50,920 nt of DNA. Origin: an uncultured Clostridia bacterium (lineage in GTDB: Bacteria > Bacillota > Clostridia > Christensenellales > UBA1750). The position numbers were made by a program, and so were the translations under genes. The notes under the pieces are model-generated. The model saw only the letters and a program-made list of their open reading frames with translations. It was not told the origin of the DNA and searched no databases. Location of the stretch: assembly GCA_947625765.1 (NCBI GenBank), contig CANQPP010000014.1:1-50920 (forward strand), in the 5' to 3' direction. Below are positions 1 to 7,178 of this stretch, one piece after another; the first letter of the stretch is position 1; the number at the start of each line of letters is the position of its first letter.

Positions 1-414
1 GTGGTCGCCCGCCTTGTACAGGAGGCTGGAGCGGAAAAAGCCCTTGAGCCCCAAGACGATCTGGGCAAAGGCGTACTCCGCCACGGGCACGCCGTTGGCC
101 GCCCAGGCGCTGAACACCGCCACGCCCCGGGCCAGGAAGGGCCGGGCGAAGGCCTGCACCGTCCCGGCGGCGTAGAACACGGCCTTAAGGGAAGGAAAGA
201 AGCGGCCGATCTCCTCCTCCGTTAAGGGCAGCATGCCCCAGGTGGAGAAGATGTAGGAAACGTCCTTGTACGTTTCCCCGCTTTTCAGCAGCGCCTCCTT
301 GGAGAAGATAGGCGCAAGGAAGCGCAGGCCCTGCTGCAGGGAAGCCTTGACGGCGGGGGAATAGGCCTTGTCCACGGCCGTCTGCCCGCCCGTGGTCATG
401 AATACGGCGTCCAT
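1..414 (-). CDS. D-isomer-specific 2-hydroxyacid dehydrogenase, N-terminal part (cut by window edge)
   Basis: The reading frame opens at the ATG whose complement is at 412-414 and runs without a stop to base 1, giving 138 residues. AGGAGG lies about 9 bases upstream. The segment around residues 85-120 (AAGTVQAF, WAANGVPVAEYAF) matches the N-terminal catalytic subdomain of D-2-hydroxyacid dehydrogenases, where a conserved Asn-Gly-Val/Ala-Pro-Val-Ala-Glu stretch leads into the NAD-binding fold. The Rossmann motif and catalytic Arg/Glu/His lie outside the window. The gene is last of the visible genes in a same-strand operon with a flavoprotein, an SDR and an Old Yellow Enzyme homologue, 32 bases after the flavoprotein, so it probably reduces or oxidises a 2-oxo/2-hydroxy acid in the same pathway. 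Family call is firm; substrate is unknown. Confidence 0.85.
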   Translation of the reverse strand, partial: MDAVFMTTGGQTAVDKAYSPAVKASLQQGLRFLAPIFSKEALLKSGETYKDVSYIFSTWGMLPLTEEEIGRFFPSLKAVFYAAGTVQAFARPFLARGVAVFSAWAANGVPVAEYAFAQIVLGLKGFFRSSLLYKAGDH

Positions 415-446
415 TGTGTTTACCCTCCTGTTTTTCTGTTGGTTCT

Positions 447-2297
447 TTATAGCCCCTTGCGCACCCGGTAGTCCCGCCACACGTTCTCGAACCAGGGGTC
501 GGGCCGGGGCAGGGGCCGCACGGGGACGCACTCGCTGTGCAGGTTTGTGGTGCGTATGAGCTGCCCTTTTGTTTCCTCCGGCGCGTCCGGCCGCCCTTCA
601 TAGAGGCAGGAGCCGCGGGAGCCGAAGCGCTGCGCGCTCAAGAGAGAGGCATCCAGCACGGCGGCGGCGCTGGCGATTAGGTCCAGCGCGCGCAGGTACT
701 CCCGTTCCTCGCCGGGGCGGAAGGAGACGGAGCCGAAGTAATCCGCAAGCAGGGGCCGCAGAGAGTCAAGCAGGGCGCGCATCGGCTCCTCCCTGCGCAG
801 CTGCGCGCAGTTGAGCGTCATCTCCCGGCTTAGGCTTTCCAGCAGCTCCCCGAAGGGCCGCCCGCCGCCGTTCCTGCCGCGCATAAGGCCATTTTGCAGC
901 CTCTCACAGGCCGCAAACAGCGCTTCCTCGTCCCCGAAGGGCCCGCGCTCCCGCCCGGCGATGTCCTCCGCCGCCCGCAGGGAACCCACCTGCGTGGCGT
1001 TGAGCGCCGAGCCGCCGGGCCGCGTCACGCCGAAGCTGCCCGCGGCCTCCCCGGCGGCGTACAGCCCCTCCACGCTGCTGCGCCAGTTACAGTCGATGGC
1101 CACGCCGCCGTTCAGGTGCTGGGCGCAGACGCCCACGCGCAGGGGCTCCTTTGCAAGGTCGATGCCGTGGTCGCTATACAGCTTTACGGCCTGGGGGTTC
1201 ATGTGCAGGAGCCGCTCTATCGGCGTGGGCAGGTCGCAGCCGCTCCTTTGCAGATACTCCCGCGCCTCCTCCGGCAGGGCGGAGAAGCGGTAGCCCGCAG
1301 GGTTTTTCGTGAAATCCAGATAGACCCGCCGACCTAAGCGCGTCTGCTCGTGCACCAGCAGGTCGATCTTCGAGGAGGCCTCCCGCCTGCGCACGTCGAA
1401 GGGCCACTCATAGCCCTTGCGGAAGGCAAGCAGCAGCGCCTCCCTTTCCGGCAGGGATTCCAACAAAAACTCCCGCTCCACGCCCTTCTCGTTCACGGAG
1501 ATGTAGCGGGGCAGCACCTGCTGGTAGCTGCCGGAGACGTTCCAGCGGAAGTCCAGGGAGGCCAGGCCGTACTGCCACAGGTCCATGTTCTCCATGGCCG
1601 CGCCCGCGCGGATGGCAAGCCCGCTGCCGCCCAGCTGGCTTTGAGGGTACACCCTCTGTTCATAGATGCCCGCGGGGCCGCCGGTGCAGAGTATGAGGAA
1701 GCGGCACTGGATAGCGAGCAATCCGCCCGAGGGGTCCAGACACAGAAGGCCCCGCAGGCGCCCCTTTTCCACCACCAGCTCCACGGCCTGGGCCCCGTCC
1801 AGCAGAGGGATGTCCTTGCCCCTCACGTTCCTTTCCAGCGCCTCGGTCATGTACCTGGAGGTGAGCGGCCCGGCGCTGGTGGCGCGGCGGGCGGGGTCGT
1901 GGTCGGTCTTGTAGCCCGCGTACTGGCCGAAGAGGTCCGTGGGGAAGGGCACGCCCAGGCCGCAGAGCTTGAGGAAGCCCCGCGCGGAGCCCGCCGCCTC
2001 GCACAGGGCGATGTCCCCGTGCACGCCGCCGCCCTCGAACAACGTCTGCGCCATCGCCTGCACGCTGTCCGGCTCGTCTCCGCTGAGCGTCAGCTTATAG
2101 TAGGTCTGCTTGTCCGAGCCGGTGTTGCGGGAGGTGCCCATATTCATGCCCTCGGTCACCAGCAACAGGTCGCGCACGCCCAGGTCGTACAGGCTGTCCG
2201 CCGCGTTGAGCCCCGCGCAGCCGGAGCCCAACACCACGGTGTCTGCCCGGTAGAGGGGAAAGGGGGAAAGGGAAAGGGGCCGCGCTTGCATGAGCAT
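447..2297 (-). CDS. FAD-dependent oxidoreductase, fumarate reductase/succinate dehydrogenase flavoprotein type
   Basis: A 616-residue protein. The N-terminal dinucleotide-binding motif GSGCAG is at residues 24-29, followed by an acidic strand end (LLVTEG). A second FAD-contact motif is visible near residue 420 (GLYAAGEAAGSFG, then RPGGSALNA), typical of the fumarate reductase/aspartate oxidase flavoprotein superfamily. No signal peptide, heme motif or FMN-binding domain is seen, so it is a soluble cytoplasmic enzyme. The start ATG overlaps the stop of the upstream SDR (TAATG), with GGAGG a few bases before, so the two genes are translationally coupled. With the adjacent OYE-family enzyme it may reduce or desaturate an unsaturated ring or enoate compound; that is inference, since family members act on many substrates. 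Confidence 0.85.
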   Translation of the reverse strand: MLMQARPLSLSPFPLYRADTVVLGSGCAGLNAADSLYDLGVRDLLLVTEGMNMGTSRNTGSDKQTYYKLTLSGDEPDSVQAMAQTLFEGGGVHGDIALCEAAGSARGFLKLCGLGVPFPTDLFGQYAGYKTDHDPARRATSAGPLTSRYMTEALERNVRGKDIPLLDGAQAVELVVEKGRLRGLLCLDPSGGLLAIQCRFLILCTGGPAGIYEQRVYPQSQLGGSGLAIRAGAAMENMDLWQYGLASLDFRWNVSGSYQQVLPRYISVNEKGVEREFLLESLPEREALLLAFRKGYEWPFDVRRREASSKIDLLVHEQTRLGRRVYLDFTKNPAGYRFSALPEEAREYLQRSGCDLPTPIERLLHMNPQAVKLYSDHGIDLAKEPLRVGVCAQHLNGGVAIDCNWRSSVEGLYAAGEAAGSFGVTRPGGSALNATQVGSLRAAEDIAGRERGPFGDEEALFAACERLQNGLMRGRNGGGRPFGELLESLSREMTLNCAQLRREEPMRALLDSLRPLLADYFGSVSFRPGEEREYLRALDLIASAAAVLDASLLSAQRFGSRGSCLYEGRPDAPEETKGQLIRTTNLHSECVPVRPLPRPDPWFENVWRDYRVRKGL

Positions 2298-3067
2298 TAA
2301 AGCCTCCTTAAATGGAACCCGCCGTCCGCGCAGAGGACCTGGCCGGTGCCGTAGTCCAGCAGGCCGGAGCAGGCGGCCAGCACGCAGTTCGCCACGTCCT
2401 TGGGTTCGCCCAGCCGCCGCGTGGGCAGCAGGCCGTCCGCGATGAGGGAATCGTACTTCCCCTTGACCGAGGCGATCATGTCGGTGTCGATGATGCCGGG
2501 CCGCACCTCGAACACGGGGATGCCGTACTCGGCCAGCCGCGCGGCGAAGAGCTGTGTGACCATCGAGATGCCCGCCTTGGAGATGCAGTACTCGCCCCGG
2601 TTGACCGAGGCGGTGTAGGCGGAGATGGAGCCTATGTTTACGATGCGCGGGGCATAATCCTCGATGCCCTTTTTCTGCAAAGAGATCATGGCATTTGCGG
2701 CCAGCTGGCAGAGGAAGAAGGTGCCTTTTAAGTTCACGTCCAGCACCCGCGAGAAGTTCTCCTCCGTTGTCTCCAAAATGTCCATGCGCCGGGCCGGGGC
2801 CACGCCCGCGTTGTTGACGAGCGCGTCCAGCCTGCCGTATTCGCTTAAAGTCCGCTCGATCAAGGCGCTGCGCTGCGCATCCGCGGAGATGTCGCAGGGG
2901 ATGTAGGCGCAGTTGCCCAAAGGGCGGAGCCTTGCCAGGGCTTCCTCCGCCTCTCCGGAGGCGGCGCTCAGCACCACGGACCAGCCCTCTTTTAAGAGCG
3001 CCTCCGCGATGCCCAGGCCGATGCCCCGCCGCGCGCCGGTGACGACAGCCAGCTTCTGTTCAAGCAT
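2297..3067 (-). CDS. SDR family NAD(P)-dependent oxidoreductase (FabG-like)
   Basis: 256 residues, the usual length of a classical short-chain dehydrogenase. TGxxxGIG is at residues 10-17, NNAG at 85-88, and the catalytic set is Ser147, Tyr160 and Lys164 (YxxxK in EYCISK). The C-terminus (GQVLCADGG) is the usual SDR ending. Such enzymes interconvert a secondary alcohol and a ketone with NAD(P)H in the cytoplasm. The gene overlaps the OYE gene upstream by 8 bases and the flavoprotein gene downstream by one base, so it belongs to the operon. Annotation tools often name this type 3-oxoacyl-ACP reductase; the context of redox enzymes argues against a housekeeping fatty acid role. Confidence 0.88.
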   Translation of the reverse strand: MLEQKLAVVTGARRGIGLGIAEALLKEGWSVVLSAASGEAEEALARLRPLGNCAYIPCDISADAQRSALIERTLSEYGRLDALVNNAGVAPARRMDILETTEENFSRVLDVNLKGTFFLCQLAANAMISLQKKGIEDYAPRIVNIGSISAYTASVNRGEYCISKAGISMVTQLFAARLAEYGIPVFEVRPGIIDTDMIASVKGKYDSLIADGLLPTRRLGEPKDVANCVLAACSGLLDYGTGQVLCADGGFHLRRL

Positions 3068-4400
3068 CCTGCTTCTCTCCCTTCTTTAGGACCGCGCGCC
3101 GATATTCTTCCGTGTAGAGAGGGTCGCGCACCACGCAGCCCGCCCGCGCGCCCGCGCGCATGAGGGAAGTGCACTTGCCGCAGGCGACGCAGCAGCGCTT
3201 TGGGTCGAGCGCTCCCTTTTCCAGTAGGTCGGCGGCGAAATCCGGGTAGGCGAAGGCCAGGCGGCCAAAGCCCGCCGCGTCGCACACGCCCGCCTGCACA
3301 GCGCCCGCGGCCAGGCAGCCGGAGAAGGCACGCAGATAGCTGAAGGCGGAGCCTATGACCTTGAGGCTTGGGAAGGCGGCCTTGACCGTCCCCACGCAGT
3401 CCATCATCCTCTGCAGGCCCTCGAAGGGGTGCTCCGGCGGCACGTAGGCGCCCCGATCGTAGGGCCGGTTCACGTGCGGGTTGGAGTAGGGATTGCCGAT
3501 GGTGAAGTTGAGAAGCTCCAGGCCCTCCTCCTCATGCAGCATGGAGACCACGCGCACGGCCTCCTCCAGCGCGGGCTGCTCGCCGCTCATCTCGGTCACG
3601 CCGAAGCCGTAGGGCCAGGGGAAGTGGTCGTGCAGGTTCAGACGGCAGGTAATGAGGAAACCCGGCGAGACGGCGGCCTTTACGGCCTCGATACATTCCT
3701 TCAGCAGGCGCATGCGGTTCTCCAGCGGCCCGCCGTAGCGGCCGGGACGGTCGTAGGCGGAAAGCAGCTCGGAGAGCAGGTAGCGGTGGCAGCACTTGAT
3801 GTCCGCGCCGTCGAAGCCCGCCCGCTCGCACAGGCGCGCGGCCTTGGCGAAGCGCTCCGGCAGGGAGGCAAGGTAGTCGTCCGACACGATGCGGGAGGGG
3901 TCGATGGGCGCATCCCCTTCCAGATAGGGGTTGCTGCCCGCGATGAGCGGCGCGGGAACGCCCTCGGGTTTGGAGTAGCGGCCCGAGTGGGTCAGCTGGG
4001 CGATGAGCAGCGGGGCCTCGCGGCCCGCCTTCCGCGCCTCCCCCCGGACGGCGTCGTTCAGGCGGGCGAAGGCGTCCGCGTTTTCCTCCCGGATCCACAG
4101 CTGGCGGGGGTTGGCGCGGCCCTCCGGCGCGACGGCCACGGCCTCGTACCAGAGCAGCGAGGCCCCGCCCCGGGCGTAGCGGCCGTAGCGCCTGTACGTC
4201 CATTCGCCCGGCGAGCCATCCGCGCCGCCGTCGCAGCCTTCCATGGGCTGCACGGTCAGGCGGTTATGAAGACGCAGGCGGGAAAGCTGCAGGGGCTGCC
4301 GTAAGATGGAAATATCCTCGCTCAGGGGCAGGGACAGGCCCAGCTCCGTCAGCCGGGCGCGGACTTCCTCCAGGCTGCGGTAGTGAAACGCTTCGTGCAT
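3060..4400 (-). CDS. NADH:flavin oxidoreductase, Old Yellow Enzyme family, single-domain with Fe-S cysteines
   Basis: 446 residues from the ATG at 4400, which has GGAAAGG 11 bases upstream. A GTG at 4445 would add 15 residues but has no ribosome binding site. The TIM-barrel OYE features are clear: QPMEGCDG near residue 51, QLTHSGRYSKP (His-containing FMN/substrate region), AGFDGADIK, and LLSELLSAYDRPGRYGG. A cysteine cluster near the C-terminus (about Cys404, Cys407, Cys410, Cys422) resembles the 4Fe-4S ligands of 2,4-dienoyl-CoA reductase and enoate reductases, but the second spacing is x2 rather than x3. The C-terminal FAD/NAD domain of those enzymes is absent, so electrons must come from another protein, perhaps the flavoprotein in the same operon. 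First gene of the operon. Confidence 0.87.
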   Translation of the reverse strand: MHEAFHYRSLEEVRARLTELGLSLPLSEDISILRQPLQLSRLRLHNRLTVQPMEGCDGGADGSPGEWTYRRYGRYARGGASLLWYEAVAVAPEGRANPRQLWIREENADAFARLNDAVRGEARKAGREAPLLIAQLTHSGRYSKPEGVPAPLIAGSNPYLEGDAPIDPSRIVSDDYLASLPERFAKAARLCERAGFDGADIKCCHRYLLSELLSAYDRPGRYGGPLENRMRLLKECIEAVKAAVSPGFLITCRLNLHDHFPWPYGFGVTEMSGEQPALEEAVRVVSMLHEEEGLELLNFTIGNPYSNPHVNRPYDRGAYVPPEHPFEGLQRMMDCVGTVKAAFPSLKVIGSAFSYLRAFSGCLAAGAVQAGVCDAAGFGRLAFAYPDFAADLLEKGALDPKRCCVACGKCTSLMRAGARAGCVVRDPLYTEEYRRAVLKKGEKQDA

Positions 4401-4514
4401 GGTGACACCGGCCTTTCCATGGAAAAACCATGTTTTCTCTTTCACAAGGATACCCTAAACGCCCGTGGATTGCAAAGAAAAACTGCGTCTGTGCAGCAAG
4501 AAATTTCAAAAAGG

Positions 4515-4542
4515 GCAAAAAGAAGGGGCGCTTTGCAGCGCC
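4515..4542 (-). terminator. Rho-independent terminator after the COG2426-type exporter gene
   Basis: On the minus strand GGCGCT, a four-base loop and AGCGCC (4542 to 4527) form a short GC stem, followed by a T-rich run. It lies just past the stop at 4581. Confidence 0.6.
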
Positions 4543-4580
4543 TCCGCTTCATAAGGGCTTGCTTGTACGACCCGCGTCCT

Positions 4581-5057
4581 TCAAATGATGATGATCCCAA
4601 GGCCCAGCATCAGCAGCCCCGCCATGGCGTTGCCCAGCAGGATCACCGGGAAGGCCCAGAGTATGCGCAGGTCCAAAAGGGAGGCGATGGCCGAGCCCGT
4701 CCACACGCCGGTGGTGGGCAGCGGGATGCCCACGAACAGGAACAGCCCGAGCAGGCTCCACTCCTGAAAGCGGAGCACGCTCTTTGCCTTCTTGTGGGTG
4801 CGCTTTTCCACCCAGTCCACCATGCGGGCAAAGACGGGGAAGCGCCGCAGCCAGCGGAACAGGGGGCGGAGGAACAGGAGGATGAAGGGCACCGGCAGGC
4901 TGGAGCCGATCAGGGCGATCAGGAACGTCTCCCACAGGGGCAGGCCCATCGCGAGCCCTAAGGGGATGGCGGCCTTCAGCTCCAGCACGGGCAGCATGGA
5001 GACGCCGAAGACCGTGGCGGCGGCCCGGATCCACTGGGCAAAGCTCAAAACGGCCAT
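4581..5057 (-). CDS. Small multi-drug export protein family (COG2426) membrane protein
   Basis: 158 residues, nearly all hydrophobic, with about four membrane segments (roughly residues 10-40, 43-65, 98-120 and 128-155) and basic loops (RWLRRFP, KRTHKKAK). The conserved pattern ELKAAIPLG near residue 26 and PLPTTGVWTG near 112 are hallmarks of the Sm_multidrug_ex family (PF06695). The name reflects an early annotation; substrates are not established. AGGAGAGA precedes the ATG at a good distance. The gene stands alone on the minus strand, divergent from the phosphatase gene. A single-gene transcript is likely, with a promoter at 5109-5137 and a terminator at 4515-4542. Confidence 0.82.
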   Translation of the reverse strand: MAVLSFAQWIRAAATVFGVSMLPVLELKAAIPLGLAMGLPLWETFLIALIGSSLPVPFILLFLRPLFRWLRRFPVFARMVDWVEKRTHKKAKSVLRFQEWSLLGLFLFVGIPLPTTGVWTGSAIASLLDLRILWAFPVILLGNAMAGLLMLGLGIIII

Positions 5058-5108
5058 GAACGTCTCTCCTTTCCACCGCTGGGGCCTTTTTTGTGTCGTA
5101 CAGGCTCT

Positions 5109-5137
5109 AGTGTACCACGTTTTGGCCTTCCACGCAA
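5109..5137 (-). promoter_or_regulatory. Candidate sigma-A promoter for the COG2426 gene
   Basis: On the minus strand TTGCGT and TACACT are separated by 17 bases. The -10 is good and the -35 is moderate. It sits 50-80 bases before the ATG. Confidence 0.45.
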
Positions 5138-5148
5138 CCGCCCCGCAA

Positions 5149-5187
5149 AAACCACAAACGGTTGCGGTTTTGCGCCGTTTGTGGTTT
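5149..5187. repeat. 13-bp perfect inverted repeat upstream of the phosphatase gene
   Basis: AAACCACAAACGG (5149-5161) and its exact complement (5175-5187) flank a 13-base spacer. It overlaps a candidate plus-strand promoter and sits 29 bases before the phosphatase start. It could be an operator or an RNA leader hairpin. Confidence 0.7.
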
Positions 5188-5190
5188 AAT
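5162..5190 (+). promoter_or_regulatory. Candidate promoter for phosphatase-ttcA
   Basis: TTGCGG and TTTAAT are separated by 17 bases, overlapping the 13-bp inverted repeat at 5149-5187. Only a moderate match to consensus. Confidence 0.4.
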
Positions 5191-5215
5191 CATAGGCGGA
5201 AGGGGGGAGCCTCAA

Positions 5216-5674
5216 ATGCGGCGCGTGCTGTTCGTCTGTCTTGGCAACATCTGCCGCTCGCCCATGGCGCGGATGGTCTTGTGCCAGCTGGCCCGGGATG
5301 CGGGCATGGAGCGGGAGCTTTTCGTCGACTCGGCGGGTACGAGCGATGAGGAGCGCGGCAACCCCCTTTACCCGCCCGCACGGCGAACGTTGCTCAAGCA
5401 CGGCGTGGAGCTGCTTCCCCACCGCGCCCGCAGGATCCGGCGGGAGGACTACGCCGCCTTCGACCTGCTGGTGGGCATGGAGGAAAGCAACGTTTCCGCC
5501 ATGCGCCGCTTCTTCGGCGGCGACCCGGAGAACAAGATATGTCTGCTGCTGGGCTTTGCAGGCGAGGAAAGGGGCATCGACGACCCCTGGTACAGCGGCG
5601 ACTTTGAGCGCGCGTATTCGGACATCGAGCGCGGCTGCAAGGCGCTGCTTCAAACGATCGAGCGGGAGGGATGA
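5216..5674 (+). CDS. Low molecular weight protein-tyrosine phosphatase
   Basis: 152 residues. The P-loop signature CX5RS is at residues 8-15 (CLGNICRS): Cys8 is the nucleophile and Arg14 binds phosphate. The general-acid Asp123 is in IDDPWYSG, the DP(W/Y) loop of the family. The ATG at 5216 is chosen because AGGGGGGAG lies seven bases upstream and homologues start just before the P-loop; an upstream TTG at 5162 has no support. Bacterial members dephosphorylate tyrosine kinases, exopolysaccharide regulators or, in the YwlE subgroup, protein phosphoarginine. No cognate kinase is nearby, so the target is unknown. The stop lies 15 bases before the first canonical start of ttcA, and the two are probably co-transcribed. 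Confidence 0.92.
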   Translation: MRRVLFVCLGNICRSPMARMVLCQLARDAGMERELFVDSAGTSDEERGNPLYPPARRTLLKHGVELLPHRARRIRREDYAAFDLLVGMEESNVSAMRRFFGGDPENKICLLLGFAGEERGIDDPWYSGDFERAYSDIERGCKALLQTIEREG

Positions 5675-5689
5675 GCGATCAAAACGGTT

Positions 5690-6391
5690 TTGGGCTGCAT
5701 CCGCAGGGCGGATCAGGACTTTCATTTGATCGAGGACGGCGACCGCGTGGCCGTGGGCGTTTCCGGCGGCAAGGACAGCCTGCTGCTGCTTTACGCCCTC
5801 TCCCTGTACCGCCGCTTCTCCAAGACGAAATACGAGCTGCGCGCCTTCACGCTGTCCATGGGCGAGCCCTTCGACACGAGCGGCATCGCGCGCCTGTGTG
5901 CGCAGCTGGACGTGCCCTACACGGTCAAAAAGACCGACATCTTCCAGGTGCTCTTTGACATCCGCAAGGAGAAGAACCCCTGCTCCCTCTGCGCCAAGAT
6001 GCGCCGCGGGGCCCTCAACGACCTGTGCCGGGAATACGGCTGCAACAAGCTGGCCCTGGGCCACCACCGCGACGACGTGCTGGAAACGCTGGTGCTGAGC
6101 CTTTTGCATGAAGGGCGCATCCACACCTTCCACCCGAAGACCTATCTGGACCGCACCGGCATCACCGTGATCCGGCCCATGGTCTACCTGCCGGAAAAGC
6201 ACGTGATCCACATGCAGAAGGCGCTGGACCTGCCCGTGGTCAAGAATCCCTGCCCCGCCGACGGCAGCACAGAGCGCGAGGAGGCCAAGGCCCTGCTGGA
6301 CGAGCTGTGCAAGAAGTACCCCAACGCCCGCGAGCTGATGCTCTCCGCCCTGCGCAACACCGCCCAGTACGGCCTCTGGGACAAGCCCTGA
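5690..6391 (+). CDS. ttcA: tRNA 2-thiocytidine(32) synthetase TtcA
   Basis: A PP-loop ATPase of about 234 residues that thiolates C32 of tRNA using a 4Fe-4S cluster. The PP-loop SGGKDS is at residues 25-30, the CxxC pair is Cys98/Cys101 (NPCSLC), and the third conserved cysteine is in NPCPADG. The C-terminus is complete. The start is odd. The first canonical codon in frame is TTG at 5690, about 19 bases from the nearest Shine-Dalgarno. The GGAGGG at 5665-5670 is ideally spaced (7 bases) from an in-frame ATC at 5678, which aligns with the usual N-terminus (M-K-x-V-L-G-C). An ATG at 5671 is in another frame. Either AUC is used or a base was miscalled. Confidence 0.92.
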   Translation: MGCIRRADQDFHLIEDGDRVAVGVSGGKDSLLLLYALSLYRRFSKTKYELRAFTLSMGEPFDTSGIARLCAQLDVPYTVKKTDIFQVLFDIRKEKNPCSLCAKMRRGALNDLCREYGCNKLALGHHRDDVLETLVLSLLHEGRIHTFHPKTYLDRTGITVIRPMVYLPEKHVIHMQKALDLPVVKNPCPADGSTEREEAKALLDELCKKYPNARELMLSALRNTAQYGLWDKP

Positions 6392-6424
6392 AAGGCCGCG
6401 CCTTATAAGAATGCAACCATAAAA

Positions 6425-6471
6425 CCCAGCCCTGCCCGGTCCACAGATCGGGCAGGGCTGGTCCGTTTTTT
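6425..6471 (+). terminator. Strong Rho-independent terminator after ttcA
   Basis: A 13-bp GC-rich stem (6426-6438 with 6449-6461) and a ten-base loop are followed by six T. It closes the phosphatase-ttcA transcript. Confidence 0.9.
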
Positions 6472-6592
6472 GTTTGACAGTTACTGGATTTGCCTATGAT
6501 TCATAATGACTAACCCACAAGAAGGAAAGAGAAATCTGCGGTGTCAGCCGTTATGGGACTCACATCGATTACCCGCAAGACAAATAAATTGA

Positions 6593-6820
6593 CTATCCTC
6601 TTGGCGGACACAGATCACCGCCGTGGCTATCGGCGCTCTGGATCCGCCCGTTTTTGCCGTGAATAACGAACTCCGTTTTTTGGTTTTTGCTGATGATCCT
6701 ACCAGCCTTGACTGCAGCGTCTTTAGTTTCAAAATGCCTGCTGGACCGTTGGGCTCCACCTCGCTTTACATCCCAGCCACCATTGGCATTATGAACAACG
6801 TGATGTGTTTCTCTAGCCAT
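6593..6820 (-). CDS. DUF2188 domain-containing small protein
   Basis: 75 residues from the ATG at 6820, which has AAAGGAGG eight bases upstream; a GTG three codons earlier overlaps that ribosome binding site. The sequence matches DUF2188 (PF09954): HHVVHNANGGWDVKRGG, then a Lys/Ala-rich middle (KDAAVKAGRIISKNQ), EFVIHGKNGRI, and the typical end DSHGGDLCPPRG. The biochemical role of the family is unknown; members are small, basic and often sit in accessory DNA. The surrounding 600 bases are visibly AT-richer than the rest of the window, hinting at recent acquisition. It has its own consensus promoter (7064-7092) and an unusually long leader of about 235 bases. Confidence 0.85.
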   Translation of the reverse strand: MARETHHVVHNANGGWDVKRGGAQRSSRHFETKDAAVKAGRIISKNQKTEFVIHGKNGRIQSADSHGGDLCPPRG

Positions 6821-7051
6821 TTTTGTCACCTCCTTTGCGTCTGTGCACAGCCGTCCACGTTGATAAATAATTCTTGCCTTCTTAAACTGTCACAGCCTCA
6901 CCTCCTTAATAGCGGCAGGGCATTATCGGCGGACTTCAAATAATATTTGCGGCATGCTTGTACAGTGCAGAAACATGCGTGCATAAAGGAACACACTGTT
7001 TGCCATGTTTATTCAAATAAATCTTGCACTTTTACAGATCATTTTCCATGA
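6821..7051 (-). other. Long AT-rich 5' leader of the DUF2188 gene
   Basis: No gene is supported here. On the minus strand there is a second Shine-Dalgarno-like AAGGAGG (about 6906-6900) followed by a tiny GTG-ACA-GTT-stop frame. I see no known riboswitch motif. Confidence 0.4.
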
Positions 7052-7063
7052 ATGAATATTCAT
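7052..7063. repeat. 12-bp perfect palindrome over the DUF2188 transcription start
   Basis: ATGAATATTCAT lies directly after the -10 box of the promoter at 7064-7092, where the transcript should begin. The position is typical of a repressor operator. Confidence 0.55.
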
Positions 7064-7092
7064 ATTATACCAAAGACCACAGAGAAAGTCAA
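7064..7092 (-). promoter_or_regulatory. Consensus sigma-A promoter for the DUF2188 gene
   Basis: TTGACT (7092-7087), a 17-base spacer and TATAAT (7069-7064) on the minus strand. Confidence 0.8.
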
Positions 7093-7109
7093 GATGCGGC
7101 GGGCGCGGC

Positions 7110-7140
7110 AAAAAGGCCTCCCCGGGTCGGCGGGGAGGCG
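7110..7140 (-). terminator. Rho-independent terminator of murA
   Basis: On the minus strand a 9-bp stem (GCCTCCCCG with CGGGGAGGC) is followed by CTTTTT, 39 bases past the murA stop. Confidence 0.85.
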
Positions 7141-7178
7141 TAAAAGGTGAGAAAAGCGAGAAAATAAACTGAAACCCC

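Noticed and set aside
6821-7010. 27-codon minus-strand frame in the DUF2188 leader
   Set aside because: No ribosome binding site and no recognisable sequence; not supported as a gene.
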